A DNA stretch of 64,000 bases from Actinoallomurus sp963736325 (GTDB taxonomy: Bacteria; Actinomycetota; Actinomycetes; Streptosporangiales; Streptosporangiaceae): the NCBI GenBank assembly GCA_963736325.1, contig CAVTOG010000015.1, positions 372,001 to 436,000 of the forward strand, given 5' to 3'. The notes beneath the pieces were generated by a model. The model worked only from the letters and a program-made list of their open reading frames with translations, made no database searches and was not told the DNA's origin. The position numbers and the translations under genes are program-made. This document shows positions 49,701-61,276 of the stretch, piece by piece. Position 1 is the first letter of the stretch, and the number at the start of each line of letters is the position of its first letter.

Positions 49701-50196
49701 GCTGTCACCCGAGGAGCAGAACCAGGCGCTGCTGGACATCCTGCGGTCGCAGACCGCGCTCGTCCTGGGAATCACCAGCCCGCAGGCGATCGACGCCCAC
49801 CGATCGTTCCGCGATCACGGGTTCGACTCCCTGACCGCCGTCGAGCTGCGCAACCGCCTGAACACCCTGACCGGTCTCCAGCTGTCGGCCACGATGATCT
49901 TCGACCATCCGACCCCCGATGCCCTGTCGGCCCGTATCGCGCAGGAACTGCTGGGCGCGCCGGTCCAGGAGGAGGCGCCCGCGCTGACGGCCTTCTCCGA
50001 ACTCGAAAAGCTGGAGGCGACTCTGGATCTGATGGTCGAGGACGAGGCCGCGCGGCTCCGGCTCGAAACCCGGCTGCGCGCGATGCTGACCCGGCTCGCG
50101 GGCGCCGGTGACTCGGCCGAGCCCGTCGTCGAGGACCTCGACTCGGCCAGCGACGACGACATGTTCGACTTCATCGACAACCAGCTCGGAATCTGA
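40780..50196 (+). CDS. modular type I polyketide synthase: loading module (KS Cys-to-Ala, AT, ACP) and module 1 (KS-AT-DH-ER-KR-ACP)
   Basis: A 3138-residue PKS, probably the first in the assembly line. The N-terminus is only about ten residues before the KS, with no docking coil, as expected for a starter protein. The ATG at 40780 has GGAG at 40770-40773; an in-frame ATG at 40768 has no good RBS. The first KS reads VDTSASSS where VDTACSSS is expected, so the nucleophile Cys is Ala (codon 41326), while both active-site His motifs (EAHGTGT, NIGH) remain. It should decarboxylate rather than condense. Its AT has YASH, so a propionyl starter from methylmalonyl is predicted. Module 1 is fully reducing. 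The C-terminal docking tail ends DNQLGI and should pair with the coil of the 50250 gene. Confidence 0.95.
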   Translation: MSGSKRNSPTEPLAIVGMSCRYPGGIGSPEDLWRVVADECEVLSPFPDDRGWDLDALHGTGGDTPGTAYVDRGGFLEGVADFDPAFFGISPREALAMDPQQRLLLETAWEALERASLDPAALRGTRTGVFVGAEPRDYGPPLHRAPDGLAGYLLTGTTSSVISGRVAYLLGLEGPALTVDTSASSSLVAIHLAAESLARGECALAIAGGVSAMATPGSFVAFSALRGLAPDGRCKPFSADADGTAWSEGVGLLVLERLSDAVRNGHRVLALLRGSAINSDGASDTLTAPNDAAQQAVIGQALAAAGLERTDVDVVEAHGTGTALGDVTEARALLAAYGHGRPAERPLLVGSVKGNIGHTLAAAGAAGVIKTVMAMRHGLAPKSLNISEPSPHVDWAAGDVRLLTEAMPWPENDRPLRAGVSAFGISGTNAHVILEAAPALAEPDEQPSGTPVLSGSGVSAWSIAGRSEAALADQARRLAELAPADAKDVAWSLATTRSAFQHRAVVVGSGDDELSAGLAAVADGRPSTGVTTGFAASDGAGRTVFVFPGQGSQWVGMGRELLESSPVFAARMDECAAALAPYVDWSLRDVLASASDLESADVVQPVLWAVMVSLAAVWQAAGVTPDAVVGHSQGEIAAACVAGILSIEDAARVVALRSKALTALAGVGGMLSIAEPVEQVRRRLADHGDRVFVAAVNGPAATVVSGDPESLERLAEVCEAEDVRARMIPVDYASHSAQIDALEEEIREVLAGIAPQTAQIPMVSAMTGESLAGPELDAGYWYASLRSPVEFDRAVRVLVADGHRAFVEVSPHPVLTGAITDTLADAGAAASLVTGTLRRDDGGPARLLASLAEAHVNGVRIDWTSVLDRAGRIDLPTYAFQHQRYWLTDTTAATDTVVIEEPVPDASPRLRLAGLSEADQIRVLLDLVRTHAAAILGHESSTAVEDRLTFKQLGFDSVTAVDLRTRLNAAVALNLPPGVVYDHPTPESLARFLRAEILGITSEEDAFPVGVAGRSADDPIVIVGMSCRLPGDVRSPEDLWDLVSSGTSGVGDYPDDRAWGLDSLTMTDVDGAGETHVRSGGFVYDADEFDAAFFGISPREALTMDPQQRLLLEVSWEALERAGIDPLSLHGTRTGVFTGTFQSDYAGVLPGVVEEDSADTYGLTGTAASVASGRVSYTLGLMGPAVTMDTACSASLVALHIACRSLWEGESTLALVGGVTVHATAGWMGWFAAQRGLAADGVSKAYSDDADGVGMAEGVGVLVVEKLSDARRNGHPVLAVVRGSAVNQDGASNGLTAPSGLAQQRVIRAALADAGLSTSDVDVVEGHGTGTRLGDPIEVQALIETYGRDRAPDRPLLLGSVKSNFGHAMAAAGVVGVVKLVEAIRHGVVPPTLNAGSPTTSVDWSGGGVVLAQEATPWPVTGRVRRAGVSSFGISGTNAHVLIEQAPEADAPEVSGERGEMPSMVWPVSGRGAEGLAGQAGRLAEFVEARPELGAADVGWSLASTRAGLEQRAVVVGSGRTELLEGLAALAAGGEAANVVSGHSAAGGDIGFVFSGQGAQRLGMGRELYAAYPVFARAFDAVCAELDEHLDRPLTQILHGDDAELVNQTVWAQSGLFAIEVALCELLASWGVTPHVVGGHSIGELAAAYVAGVWSLADAARVVAARGRLMQALPSGGAMAAVNAAESVVRGVLAECGDLPVGIAAVNAADSVVVSGAEQAVDLVVKGLTELGVRTKRLRVSHAFHSPLMEPMLAEFERVVSSVEYHGPRIALISGLTGSVVTDEVTDPGYWVRHVRDAVRFADAVEGFRAAGVRTFVEVGPDAALTPMVAQNSGEAWLPLLRRERPEAGSLLSAVAGVWVRGGEVDWPLLYDGSGAERVDLPTYAFQRQRYWQGHTGSGGGADAAGLGLSAADHPLLGAAVEIANGDGLLLTGRLSLRSHPWLADHVVADTVIVPGTALVEMAVRAGDEAGCARVGELVIETPLVLPESGGVRVQVSVGTPDEDGGRELGIYGCTDDDDQTWVRHAFGTLETEAVPAGDAGLTQWPPAGATPLDIEDFYPTLAQVGLAYGPVFRGVRAIWLRETDLFAEVALPSGVASDGFGMHPALLDAALQVIEAGEGDTRRARVPFAWADVAVHAVDAVSARVRISPTASGVSVMLADSTGGLIASVGSLSLRELSAGALDPGAALARQALFTVEWQPVPADADEADTSGWAVLGPDGDLGLTGVPHYEDLPGLVAAVGAGSELPHTVVTVASPSDAVLGTLAAVQGWLAEETVAAARLVVVTERAVDAGPDSPVRLESAGAWGLLRVAITENPGRVLAVDVDVLADAGLSVVAAAGVGESELAIRGGQVRVPRLVRAGGGLTPSDDVSGHDWRLGYEGQGTLQNLRLVPSDGRHAELAPGQVRVGLRAAGVNFRDVLTVLGVYPGPPGPLGLEGAGVILEVGPGVSGFEVGDKVMGCFTAAFGSVVTADPRTLIPMPPGWTFAQAAGAPVAFATAWYALVDLAGLGKDESVLVHAAAGGVGIAAVQLANHLGSRVFGTASQAKWPIVRGLGVPQERIASSRNLDFEFEFGAEASRPMDVVLNSLAGEFVDASLRLTTPGGRFVEMGKTDVRSAEDVQRDHEVSYQAFDLLETGPERIGAILTALSPLFTAGALNPLPVTCWDVRQAAEAFRYLSQGRNIGKVVLTLPVADPVDPAGTALVTGASGALGALVADHLAGNGARDLVLASRRGAMAGGVAELAADLATRGTTVRVVACDVAERDQLSGVLDGLAGAGVRLRSVVHTAGVLDDAVLTDVSTERVEAVLRPKVDGARNLHELTAGLDLDSFAVFSSVAGVWGAAGQGAYAAANTFLDALAAQRRREGLPAVSIAWGPWRLENTSGMTGALGRGDWERMARQGLRPLSGADGLALLDRSADLGTALVVAARLDLTRMASSGDGPSPLLSRLARRTGGRRTAGAANTQQDLATRLATLSPEEQNQALLDILRSQTALVLGITSPQAIDAHRSFRDHGFDSLTAVELRNRLNTLTGLQLSATMIFDHPTPDALSARIAQELLGAPVQEEAPALTAFSELEKLEATLDLMVEDEAARLRLETRLRAMLTRLAGAGDSAEPVVEDLDSASDDDMFDFIDNQLGI
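40810..43770 (+). other. PKS loading module: KS(Ala)-AT(mM)-ACP
   Basis: The KS active site is DTSAS at 41317-41331, with Ala at 41326 replacing Cys. The AT (about 42403-43440) has its Ser at 42673 in GHSQGE and YASH at 42973-42984. The ACP Ser is at 43648 in GFDSV. There is no KR. This matches the layout of decarboxylating loading modules (KSQ type), but with Ala instead of Gln. Confidence 0.9.
43831..49950 (+). other. PKS module 1: KS-AT(HAFH)-DH-ER-KR(B)-ACP
   Basis: KS Cys is at 44353 (DTACSAS). AT Ser is at 45700 in GHSIGE and HAFH at 46003-46014. DH: His at 46615 in HVVADTVIVP, where the Gly of HxxxGxxxxP is Asp (46627); YGP and the LLDAALQ Asp (47104) are present. ER: about 47910-48850, with VLGVYPG (Tyr 48058) and the nucleotide motif AAAGGVG near 48340. 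KR: LDD at 49150-49158 (B type) and Tyr at 49321. ACP Ser is at 49828. Full reduction to a methylene is predicted if the altered DH works. Confidence 0.87.
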
Positions 50197-50249
50197 TCGC
50201 ACCGCGATCGCCGCGTCCGACCCATCGTGATCGAGGAAGGTTTCCGCCA

Positions 50250-55904
<5,655 letters not shown>

Positions 55905-55929
55905 CCGCCGGCCCGGCGGAACGCGAAGA

Positions 55930-55958
55930 AGCGGCGACACACCTGGTGTGTCGCCGCT
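55930..55958 (+). terminator. perfect hairpin downstream of the last PKS gene
   Basis: A perfect 13-bp stem (agcggcgacacac paired with gtgtgtcgccgct) with a 3-base loop begins 25 bases after the PKS stop. There is no T-tract, which is usual for actinomycete terminators. It sits between convergent genes and could stop transcription from both sides. Confidence 0.75.
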
Positions 55959-56097
55959 CGGCGTTCTGAGTACGTCGTCCCGGCCGCTTCGGCGGCGAGC
56001 CACGCCTGCGCGTCCCGGGTGAGCGGCTCGATGTGCCGGTCCGCTGGCGGCACGCCCGTGCGCTTCTTGTGCACCGCGGAACCGGGCGGACAACGCC

Positions 56098-56137
56098 GAA
56101 GAGCGGCGGCAAACCGCTCTTCGCGGTGCCGCCGCTC
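56098..56137. terminator. two overlapping, mutually exclusive hairpins in the convergent intergenic region
   Basis: The 350-base stretch 55905-56254 has no gene that I can support. Apart from the hairpin at 55930 it holds a second structure. A 9-bp stem (gaagagcgg 56098-56106 with ccgctcttc 56114-56122) competes with an 11-bp stem (gagcggcggca 56101-56111 with tgccgccgctc 56127-56137). It is probably part of a bidirectional terminator. Confidence 0.45.
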
Positions 56138-56254
56138 GTGTGCCGTGAGGCGTCAGCGGAATTCAGCGTTCGTTGAGCTCCGACTCCGGGGTGGGCTTGA
56201 GATCTTCGAGAGAGAGCTCGGCCCTCTCTCGATACCGTCGGCCTCAGGGGCCGG

Positions 56255-56614
56255 TCAGGATTCGGTCTTGGCCTTGCTCTTCGCCCTGGGCTTCTTGGCC
56301 TTGGCCTTGGGCTCGGCCTCGGCTTTGGCCTCGGGCTCGGCGTCGGCCGCCTGCTCGGCCGGCTGCGCAGGGACGGTCAGCCCGGGCACGCCGAGGTCCG
56401 GCACGGTCTTCACCGCCTGCAGGGCCGACTCGATCGCCTCGGCGAGAGTCGGGGAGATCGTGTCGTCGAACTCGACTCTGGTCACCGGGACGCTGACGTT
56501 GGTCGGCAGAGTGTCGGAGCCGAACGTGGCTCCCTCGCAGCCGGCCTCTTTCAAGGCGTCTGATTCACTGTCGGTGATCTCCCGGCTGAGAACCAGCGAG
56601 AATTTGTACCCCAC
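56255..56614 (-). CDS. small hypothetical protein with charged Lys/Ala/Glu-rich tail
   Basis: A 119-residue protein with a GTG start at 56614, giving the N-terminus MGYKFSLVLSREITD; a TTG at 56629 would add five Cys/Gly-rich residues. The first ~85 residues look like a small folded domain (LSREITDSESDALKEAGCEGATFG, then VTRVEFDD and an acidic helix TLAEAIESALQAVKTVPDL). The tail is a low-complexity Ala/Lys/Glu segment. I recognise this as a kind of uncharacterised small actinobacterial protein but cannot assign a function. It is convergent with the last PKS gene and divergent from the type II thioesterase. Confidence 0.6.
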   Translation of the reverse strand: MGYKFSLVLSREITDSESDALKEAGCEGATFGSDTLPTNVSVPVTRVEFDDTISPTLAEAIESALQAVKTVPDLGVPGLTVPAQPAEQAADAEPEAKAEAEPKAKAKKPRAKSKAKTES

Positions 56615-56697
56615 GCCGCAACACCCCAATGTCGTTACAATTGTCGAATGCTTTTAGGCTATTGGTCCGCTGAACGGTAACCGTGCCCGCCGGGGCG

Positions 56698-56754
56698 CTG
56701 CAACCTCCGCGAACAGTGTTCGGTGGACGCTGTTCAACTGTGGAATGGTTGCAG
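56698..56754. promoter_or_regulatory. possible operator: inverted repeats upstream of the type II thioesterase
   Basis: ctgcaacc at 56698-56705 is the exact reverse complement of ggttgcag at 56747-56754. Between them sits the palindrome gaacagtgttc at 56711-56721. The region lies between divergent genes and just ahead of a good promoter match, so a regulator-binding site is plausible. No cognate regulator is evident. Confidence 0.35.
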
Positions 56755-56784
56755 TTGAGCGGTGTGCACATCGAACGCTATGAT
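56755..56784 (+). promoter_or_regulatory. sigma70-like promoter candidate for the type II thioesterase
   Basis: TTGAGC at 56755-56760 and TATGAT at 56779-56784 are separated by 18 bases, in an AT-richer gap 100 bases before the thioesterase ATG. This is a close match to the housekeeping sigma consensus. Confidence 0.5.
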
Positions 56785-56883
56785 CCGCCAGCATTGTATC
56801 GACGACGCTGCGACAATGTAACACCAAGGGCCTGGCCCGTTGGACATTCAACACAGCCCTTCATTTCTCCTTGAGGGAGCGGC

Positions 56884-57645
56884 ATGCAGCCTTCTTCTGA
56901 CGACAATCTCTGGTGCCGTCGTTACCGCGCCGCCGAGAATCCGACCGCCAGGCTGGTGTGCCTGCCGTACGCCGGCGGGTCGGCGCCCTACTTCCGCCCC
57001 ACGGCGCTGGCGCTGGACCCGAGCGTGGACGTCGTCGCGATCCAGTACCCGGGCCGCCAGGAACGCCATTCCGAGCGGCCCATCGGTCACATGGCGGAGC
57101 TGGCCGACCGGCTCTACGGGATCCTGCGCCGCCAGCCCGCGCTGCCGCTGACCCTGTTCGGCCACAGCATGGGCGCCGTCCTGGGTTTTGAGCTGGCACG
57201 CCGCTTCGAGGCCGACGGCGACGGCCCGGTGCACCTGTTCGCCTCCGGCCGCCGCGCGCCCTCGACGTACCGGAACGAGGCGATCCACCTGCGCGACGAC
57301 GCGGGAATCAAGGAAGAGCTGCGCCAAGGAGGCGGGACCGCGGCGCTCATCCTGGGCGACGAGGACCTGATGCGCGCGGCCCTGCCGGCCCTGCGCGCCG
57401 ACTACAAGGCCACCGAGACCTACCGCTGCCCTCCGGGTGCCACGGTCGCCTGCCCGGTCACCGCGCTGACCGGAAAGAGCGACCCGAAGACGACGCTGGA
57501 GGAGGCCGAGGCGTGGTCGCGGCACACCACCGGGACCTTCAGTCTGAAGGCGTACCGCGGCGGCCACTTCTTCCTGGCCGACAACGCGCGAGAGGTCAAT
57601 GCCCTGCTCAGCGAGCACTTCGCGGGCGAGCAGGCGCGGCTGTGA
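56884..57645 (+). CDS. type II thioesterase (PKS proofreading alpha/beta hydrolase)
   Basis: A 253-residue free-standing thioesterase that in this family removes stalled or wrong acyl groups from PKS carrier proteins. Visible are the oxyanion region LPYAGGSAPYFRP (about residues 27-39), IQYPGRQERHSE, the nucleophile elbow GHSMG, a lid region, the Asp motif GKSDPKTTLEEAEAW and the C-terminal GGHFFL His. Its start ATG follows a GAGGGAG RBS. It is transcribed in the PKS direction but is separated from the PKS genes by a terminator region and a reverse-strand gene, so it needs its own promoter (candidate at 56755). Confidence 0.95.
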   Translation: MQPSSDDNLWCRRYRAAENPTARLVCLPYAGGSAPYFRPTALALDPSVDVVAIQYPGRQERHSERPIGHMAELADRLYGILRRQPALPLTLFGHSMGAVLGFELARRFEADGDGPVHLFASGRRAPSTYRNEAIHLRDDAGIKEELRQGGGTAALILGDEDLMRAALPALRADYKATETYRCPPGATVACPVTALTGKSDPKTTLEEAEAWSRHTTGTFSLKAYRGGHFFLADNAREVNALLSEHFAGEQARL

Positions 57646-57831
57646 ATGGTGCGGGCCGCTGATCTGGGCGTCCAGCGTCACCGAGCCTGCACTGACCAAT
57701 TTTGACGCGTTCTTGTAGAGTTAAACGGCCGTGTTCTTTTGTCTGAATCTCGGCGGTGTTCGCGCATTCGACCGGACGTCCTTCGACATCGGTGATGTCC
57801 ATTGCCGTTCGCCCGTCCGAACGGCACCCCA

Positions 57832-58722
57832 CTAGCCGATGAAGTCGGTGATCAGCCGGGCGAGCTCGGCGGGCCTCTCGGTGACCATGTCGTGCCCGGA
57901 GCCCTCGACGTGGGCGACGGCGAGGGCGGGATTCTCCTGAGCGACCCCGGTGAGACGCTCCTCGAAGCCCCGTCGGTACGCCGCGTACAGGTCGTGGAAG
58001 GGCTGCCGCCGCGGCAGGTCGCGGGTCGCGAGGGCGATCAGCAGCGGGCACCGCGCCCGGCGGTAGACCGGGATCACGTCGAGCTCCCCCATCGCCGTAC
58101 GCAGCTGGTCCAGCATGCCGGGTAGTGGTAGCGGGAACGTACGGCCGCCGCGCGAGCGCAGGTTGCGCAGGAAGCCCTCGACCGCGTGGTCCTCCGACCC
58201 GCCGTTGCGGCGTGCCATCGCGCGGTGCGCCTCGATCGCGGCGTCGATGTCCTCGGGGGACAGCGACTCCGCCTGGCCGGCGCTCATCGCCGAGAAGGCG
58301 GCGTGGAGCCGTACGAGCTCGGCCTGCGCGTGGTCGGGGTCGAGACCGGGACACTGGTCGGGGCGTACGGGCGGCGGTGTGCCGTCGATGCTCACCGCGG
58401 CGTGGCACTCGGGGTGGTTCTCGGCCCACATCGCCGCGATCATGCCGCCGAGCGACCAGCCCACGACGGCGGGCCGGTACAGGCCGAGCCGTGCACAGGT
58501 CTCCTCCAGGTCGTCGAGGACCAACGGCCACTCCCACGGGCCGTCGCCCGAGCGCCCGTGCCCGCGCAGGTCGACGGTGACGACGCGGAACCGCGACGCC
58601 AGCTCCTCGGCGAGGGTCCTCATGACCGCCAGGTTGGCGCCCGCCCCGTGCAGGACGAGTACCGGAGTGCCGGAGCCCCCGAAGTCGTGGACCGCGAGAC
58701 GGATGTGGTCGGATCCGGGCAC
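57832..58722 (-). CDS. alpha/beta hydrolase
   Basis: A 296-residue alpha/beta hydrolase. I chose the GTG at 58722 because AAAGGAG lies a few bases upstream; a GTG at 58743 would add seven residues. Features are the oxyanion motif VLHGAGAN near the start, DLRGHGRSG, the nucleophile GWSLGG, and C-terminal GSGHDM with the catalytic His. The acid is probably in LIALATRDLP. It could be a general esterase or lactonase, and its position next to the PKS locus leaves open a role in polyketide release or hydrolysis. That link is only positional. It is convergent with the type II thioesterase across a 186-base gap in which I see nothing specific. Confidence 0.88.
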   Translation of the reverse strand: MPGSDHIRLAVHDFGGSGTPVLVLHGAGANLAVMRTLAEELASRFRVVTVDLRGHGRSGDGPWEWPLVLDDLEETCARLGLYRPAVVGWSLGGMIAAMWAENHPECHAAVSIDGTPPPVRPDQCPGLDPDHAQAELVRLHAAFSAMSAGQAESLSPEDIDAAIEAHRAMARRNGGSEDHAVEGFLRNLRSRGGRTFPLPLPGMLDQLRTAMGELDVIPVYRRARCPLLIALATRDLPRRQPFHDLYAAYRRGFEERLTGVAQENPALAVAHVEGSGHDMVTERPAELARLITDFIG

Positions 58723-58831
58723 GGTGCTCCTTTCCGGGCTCACGTCGGGGCGGCGGCCGAGCCTGCCGTACGAGACCGGCGCCCTGCCGGGTGATGATCG
58801 TGCCGTCTCACCCCGTACGCCCGGCGCGCCT

Positions 58832-58888
58832 GACCGTGATCTGGGCGCCCGGCGGGACGCGGTTACGGGCGGTCACATGATCACGGTC
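58832..58888. promoter_or_regulatory. perfect 10-bp inverted repeat upstream of the hydrolase
   Basis: gaccgtgatc at 58832-58841 pairs exactly with gatcacggtc at 58879-58888 across 37 bases. It lies in the 202-base gap between two reverse-strand genes, so it could be an operator for the hydrolase or a terminator for the methyltransferase gene. Confidence 0.3.
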
Positions 58889-58924
58889 GGGCGGCAAAGA
58901 TCGTTCAGCACTCGGCAGTGGGTG

Positions 58925-59686
58925 TCAAGCGGCACGGAACGCGCAGAGCAGGCGGTCGTTGCCGTACTGCCAGAGTGTTCCCGCCTCGGTGAAGCCGGCG
59001 TCACGGAGCGCGGTGGTGTGCGTGGCGAGGCGCGACGACTCCGAACCGTGATGGCCGGCCGTACGCTCCGCCACCAGGCCGGTCAGGGCCGGGTCGGCCG
59101 CCACCGCGTCCCACCACTGCCGCCAGCCCTCCGGCGGCGAGTCACCGAACCTGCGGGCCGTGGCCCGCTCGGCCAGCGCGTGCTCGAGACGGGACAGGGC
59201 GGGCGTTTCGTCGCCGACGTCGAGCTGGTCGCCGTTCAGGAACATCCCGCCCGTACGGAGGACCGAGGCCAGTTCGGCGTAGGCCGCCCACAGGTCCTGC
59301 TCGGGGAGCCAGTGCAGCGCGGTGGTGCTGACCGCCGCGTCGGCCGGGCGTTCCAGGCCCAGCGTGGCCGCCCAGCCGGGCGTACGCAGGTCGAGGTCGG
59401 CGAAGCGGAGCCCCGTACGGCCCGCGTGGGCGCCGCGGCCGAGGGCGAGCAGCAGCGGGTCGGTGTCGATCGCGACGATGGTGGCGCGGGGGAGGCGGTC
59501 GAGCAGGCGGCTGGACAGCGAGCCGGGCCCGCAGCCGAGGTCGAGCACAAGCGGATCGGGACGCCCGGTGCCGGCCTCGACCGCGTCGATCAGGGCGGTG
59601 AACCGCTCCTCGCGGTAGGGGAGGAAGCCCTCCTGCTGGCGGTCCCACCGGGAGATCCAGGTCCGTGCTGCCGTGGTCGTGAGCAT
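58925..59686 (-). CDS. class I SAM-dependent methyltransferase
   Basis: A 253-residue Rossmann methyltransferase. Motif I is VLDLGCGPGSLSSRLL (about residues 47-62), followed by VAIDTDPLLL (acidic loop for SAM ribose) and DAAVSTTALHWLPE, the layout of trans-aconitate-like or small-molecule methyltransferases. AGGAGA lies just upstream of the ATG at 59686. The substrate is unknown. It is the only methyltransferase in the window, but it is 18 kb from the extender cassette on the other strand and does not look like the FkbG O-methyltransferases. It is divergent from the CGNR regulator, which may control it. Confidence 0.88.
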   Translation of the reverse strand: MLTTTAARTWISRWDRQQEGFLPYREERFTALIDAVEAGTGRPDPLVLDLGCGPGSLSSRLLDRLPRATIVAIDTDPLLLALGRGAHAGRTGLRFADLDLRTPGWAATLGLERPADAAVSTTALHWLPEQDLWAAYAELASVLRTGGMFLNGDQLDVGDETPALSRLEHALAERATARRFGDSPPEGWRQWWDAVAADPALTGLVAERTAGHHGSESSRLATHTTALRDAGFTEAGTLWQYGNDRLLCAFRAA

Positions 59687-59756
59687 CTACGTCTCCTGTT
59701 ACCGTCGTCTATGGTTTCGACAGTCACAATCTAAATTCGAAGGCGTAACTGGTCAA
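59687..59756. promoter_or_regulatory. divergent promoter region, methyltransferase / CGNR regulator
   Basis: This 70-base, comparatively AT-rich gap separates the divergent starts at 59686 and 59757. It must hold both promoters or the RBS of a leaderless-type start. I cannot pick out clear -35/-10 pairs with confidence. The CGNR protein is a natural candidate to bind here. Confidence 0.4.
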
Positions 59757-60308
59757 GTGAACTTCAACAGTCACACTGATCTGGTGGTGGGAATCGCCGT
59801 GAGCCTGGTGAACACGCTCACCCCAGGAGAGCGCCGAGGCCGCCCGTACCTCCCACCGGAAGGCGAGGCCCGCCGTGAGGCCATCGCCGAGGTCGGCGCC
59901 GGAGACCTCGAAGAGAGCGACGCGAGCGCGCTCACCGAGATCGCCGGCAGCCTGAGAGCGGTGTTCGAGGCGGTCGCCGCCGAGGAGATGGACACCGCCG
60001 CCCACCGAGTGAACCTCCTGCTGGAGGAGACAAAAGCCAGACCACATCTGAACCACCACGACGGCGAGCCCTGGCATCTCCACTTCCACGGCGACGACGG
60101 CACCGTGGCCACCGAGTGGGGCGCCGGCTGCGCCACCGGCCTGGCGATCGTTCTGGGCAGCGAGTTCCACGACCGCCTGGGCGTATGCACGGCCCCCCAT
60201 TGCGACCGCGTCTACGTGGACGTCTCCCGCAACGGCACCCGCCGCTTCTGCTCCACGGCCTGCCAGAACCGCGTCAAAACCGCCGCCTTCCGCGCCCGCA
60301 CCCGATGA
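59757..60308 (+). CDS. CGNR zinc-finger domain protein, putative transcriptional regulator
   Basis: A 183-residue protein of the CGNR (DUF1470/ABATE) family, putative regulators. The GTG at 59757 gives the family N-terminus VNFNSHTDLVVGIAVSLVN; reading further upstream would overlap the divergent methyltransferase gene. The C-terminal zinc motif is CTAPHC, then SRNGTRRFCSTACQNR, with the family's CGNR changed to CQNR. It is divergent from the methyltransferase, and its stop overlaps the next gene start (ATGA), opening a four-gene forward operon. Confidence 0.85.
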   Translation: MNFNSHTDLVVGIAVSLVNTLTPGERRGRPYLPPEGEARREAIAEVGAGDLEESDASALTEIAGSLRAVFEAVAAEEMDTAAHRVNLLLEETKARPHLNHHDGEPWHLHFHGDDGTVATEWGAGCATGLAIVLGSEFHDRLGVCTAPHCDRVYVDVSRNGTRRFCSTACQNRVKTAAFRARTR

Positions 60309-61234
60309 CCCCCACCACGCCGACGTCAGGCATACCGACCACACCGGGAACGCCGCCGCCGGGCGCGTCGGGAACGCCGGGCGCGTCGGGAACGCCGGGC
60401 ACTCCGGGAACGCCGGGCACCTCGGTCACGCCGGTCACCTCGGCTACGCCGGCCACGCCCGCTACCCGCGCCACGCACGCCATCGAGATCCGCGGCGACG
60501 TCGTGATCAAGCGCTTCCGTGCACGTGATCACGAACGGCCTGAGCGCGAGTGGCGCGCCCTGACTCTCCTGGCCGAGCATGCGCCGGACCTGGCACCCGT
60601 ACCGCTGAGCGCCGATCTGTCGGGCGACCCGCCGACCGTGGTGATGTCGCGGGTTCCGGGCACGCCGCTCGCCGCGCCCGTGTCATCCCGGCAGCTCGAC
60701 GCCATGGCAGAGGCGATCACCACCGTCCAGCACGCGGTTCCGCCGTCGGCGCTCGCGCCACGTCCCGGCGGACCGGCCGAGATGCTCCGGCTCGTACGTG
60801 CGCGGTGCGCTCGGGCGCCCGAGGCCGGACCGGTGGTGGCGCGGGCCTTCCGTGCGGCGGAGCGATGGCTCGCCACACCGGACCCGGACCGGCTGGCCGC
60901 GGCAGACCCGCCGCCGGTCCTCGGGCTCGGTGACGGCAACATCGGCAACCTTCTCTGGGACGGGTCGCGCGTGCGGCTCGTCGACTTCGAGTACTCCGGC
61001 CGGAGTGACCGGGCGTACGAGCTCGCCGAGGCGGCCGAGCACGTGTCGCTGCGGTGGGACGGAGCGGTCGCACCGGAGTCCCTGCTGTCGCGCTTCGAGC
61101 CGACCGCGGAGGAGGCTGGCCGGCTGCGTGACTGTCGCCGTCTGCTCGCGTTGTTCTGGCTGTGCTCGTCGCCGATCGGCCGTCAGGCGGACCACGTGCT
61201 CGCCCTTCTCGGCGTTGACTCTGACACTGTGTGA
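60305..61234 (+). CDS. APH-like phosphotransferase family protein with N-terminal hexapeptide repeats
   Basis: A 309-residue protein whose start overlaps the previous stop (ATGA). Residues about 70-305 resemble aminoglycoside/choline kinase-like phosphotransferases: an N-lobe with VVIKRFRARDHERPEREW (Lys), then the catalytic loop GLGDGNIGNLLWDG and LVDFEYSG (metal Asp). The loop His of the usual HGDxxxxN is replaced (LGDGNIGN), while Asp and Asn are kept. The first ~58 residues are a Gly/Thr/Pro/Ser-rich tail encoded by degenerate 18-base repeats. The true start could be further in, but I see no better RBS. The substrate is unknown, and nothing ties it to antibiotic resistance. Confidence 0.78.
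   Translation: MTPTTPTSGIPTTPGTPPPGASGTPGASGTPGTPGTPGTSVTPVTSATPATPATRATHAIEIRGDVVIKRFRARDHERPEREWRALTLLAEHAPDLAPVPLSADLSGDPPTVVMSRVPGTPLAAPVSSRQLDAMAEAITTVQHAVPPSALAPRPGGPAEMLRLVRARCARAPEAGPVVARAFRAAERWLATPDPDRLAAADPPPVLGLGDGNIGNLLWDGSRVRLVDFEYSGRSDRAYELAEAAEHVSLRWDGAVAPESLLSRFEPTAEEAGRLRDCRRLLALFWLCSSPIGRQADHVLALLGVDSDTV
60361..60468 (+). repeat. six degenerate 18-bp tandem repeats within the APH-like gene
   Basis: Units begin at 60361, 60379, 60397, 60415, 60433 and 60451. The first two are identical (gggcgcgtcgggaacgcc) and later ones drift. They encode six-residue units GASGTP, GASGTP, GTPGTP, GTSVTP, VTSATP, ATPATR. Confidence 0.85.
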
Positions 61235-61276
61235 GGGGCTAGACCTGGGTGAACGCGAGAGAAAGCGAGGAGTCCG

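Noticed and set aside
57646..57831. Promoter-like TTGACG in the gap between the type II thioesterase and the hydrolase
   Set aside because: No properly spaced -10 element follows, and the gap lies between convergent genes where no start is needed.
57832..58722. The alpha/beta hydrolase as the main chain-releasing thioesterase
   Set aside because: It lacks the TE-specific features seen in the type II TE at 56884, and the assembly line already ends in a fused hotdog domain. Position is the only argument for it.
58925..59686. The methyltransferase as the missing FkbG of the extender cassette
   Set aside because: It is 18 kb away on the opposite strand and divergent from a regulator. Its motifs fit generic trans-aconitate-like methyltransferases rather than the FkbG O-methyltransferase family. 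It cannot be excluded by sequence alone.
60361..60468. CRISPR-like array
   Set aside because: The units are contiguous 18-bp coding repeats with no spacers, in frame within the kinase-like gene.
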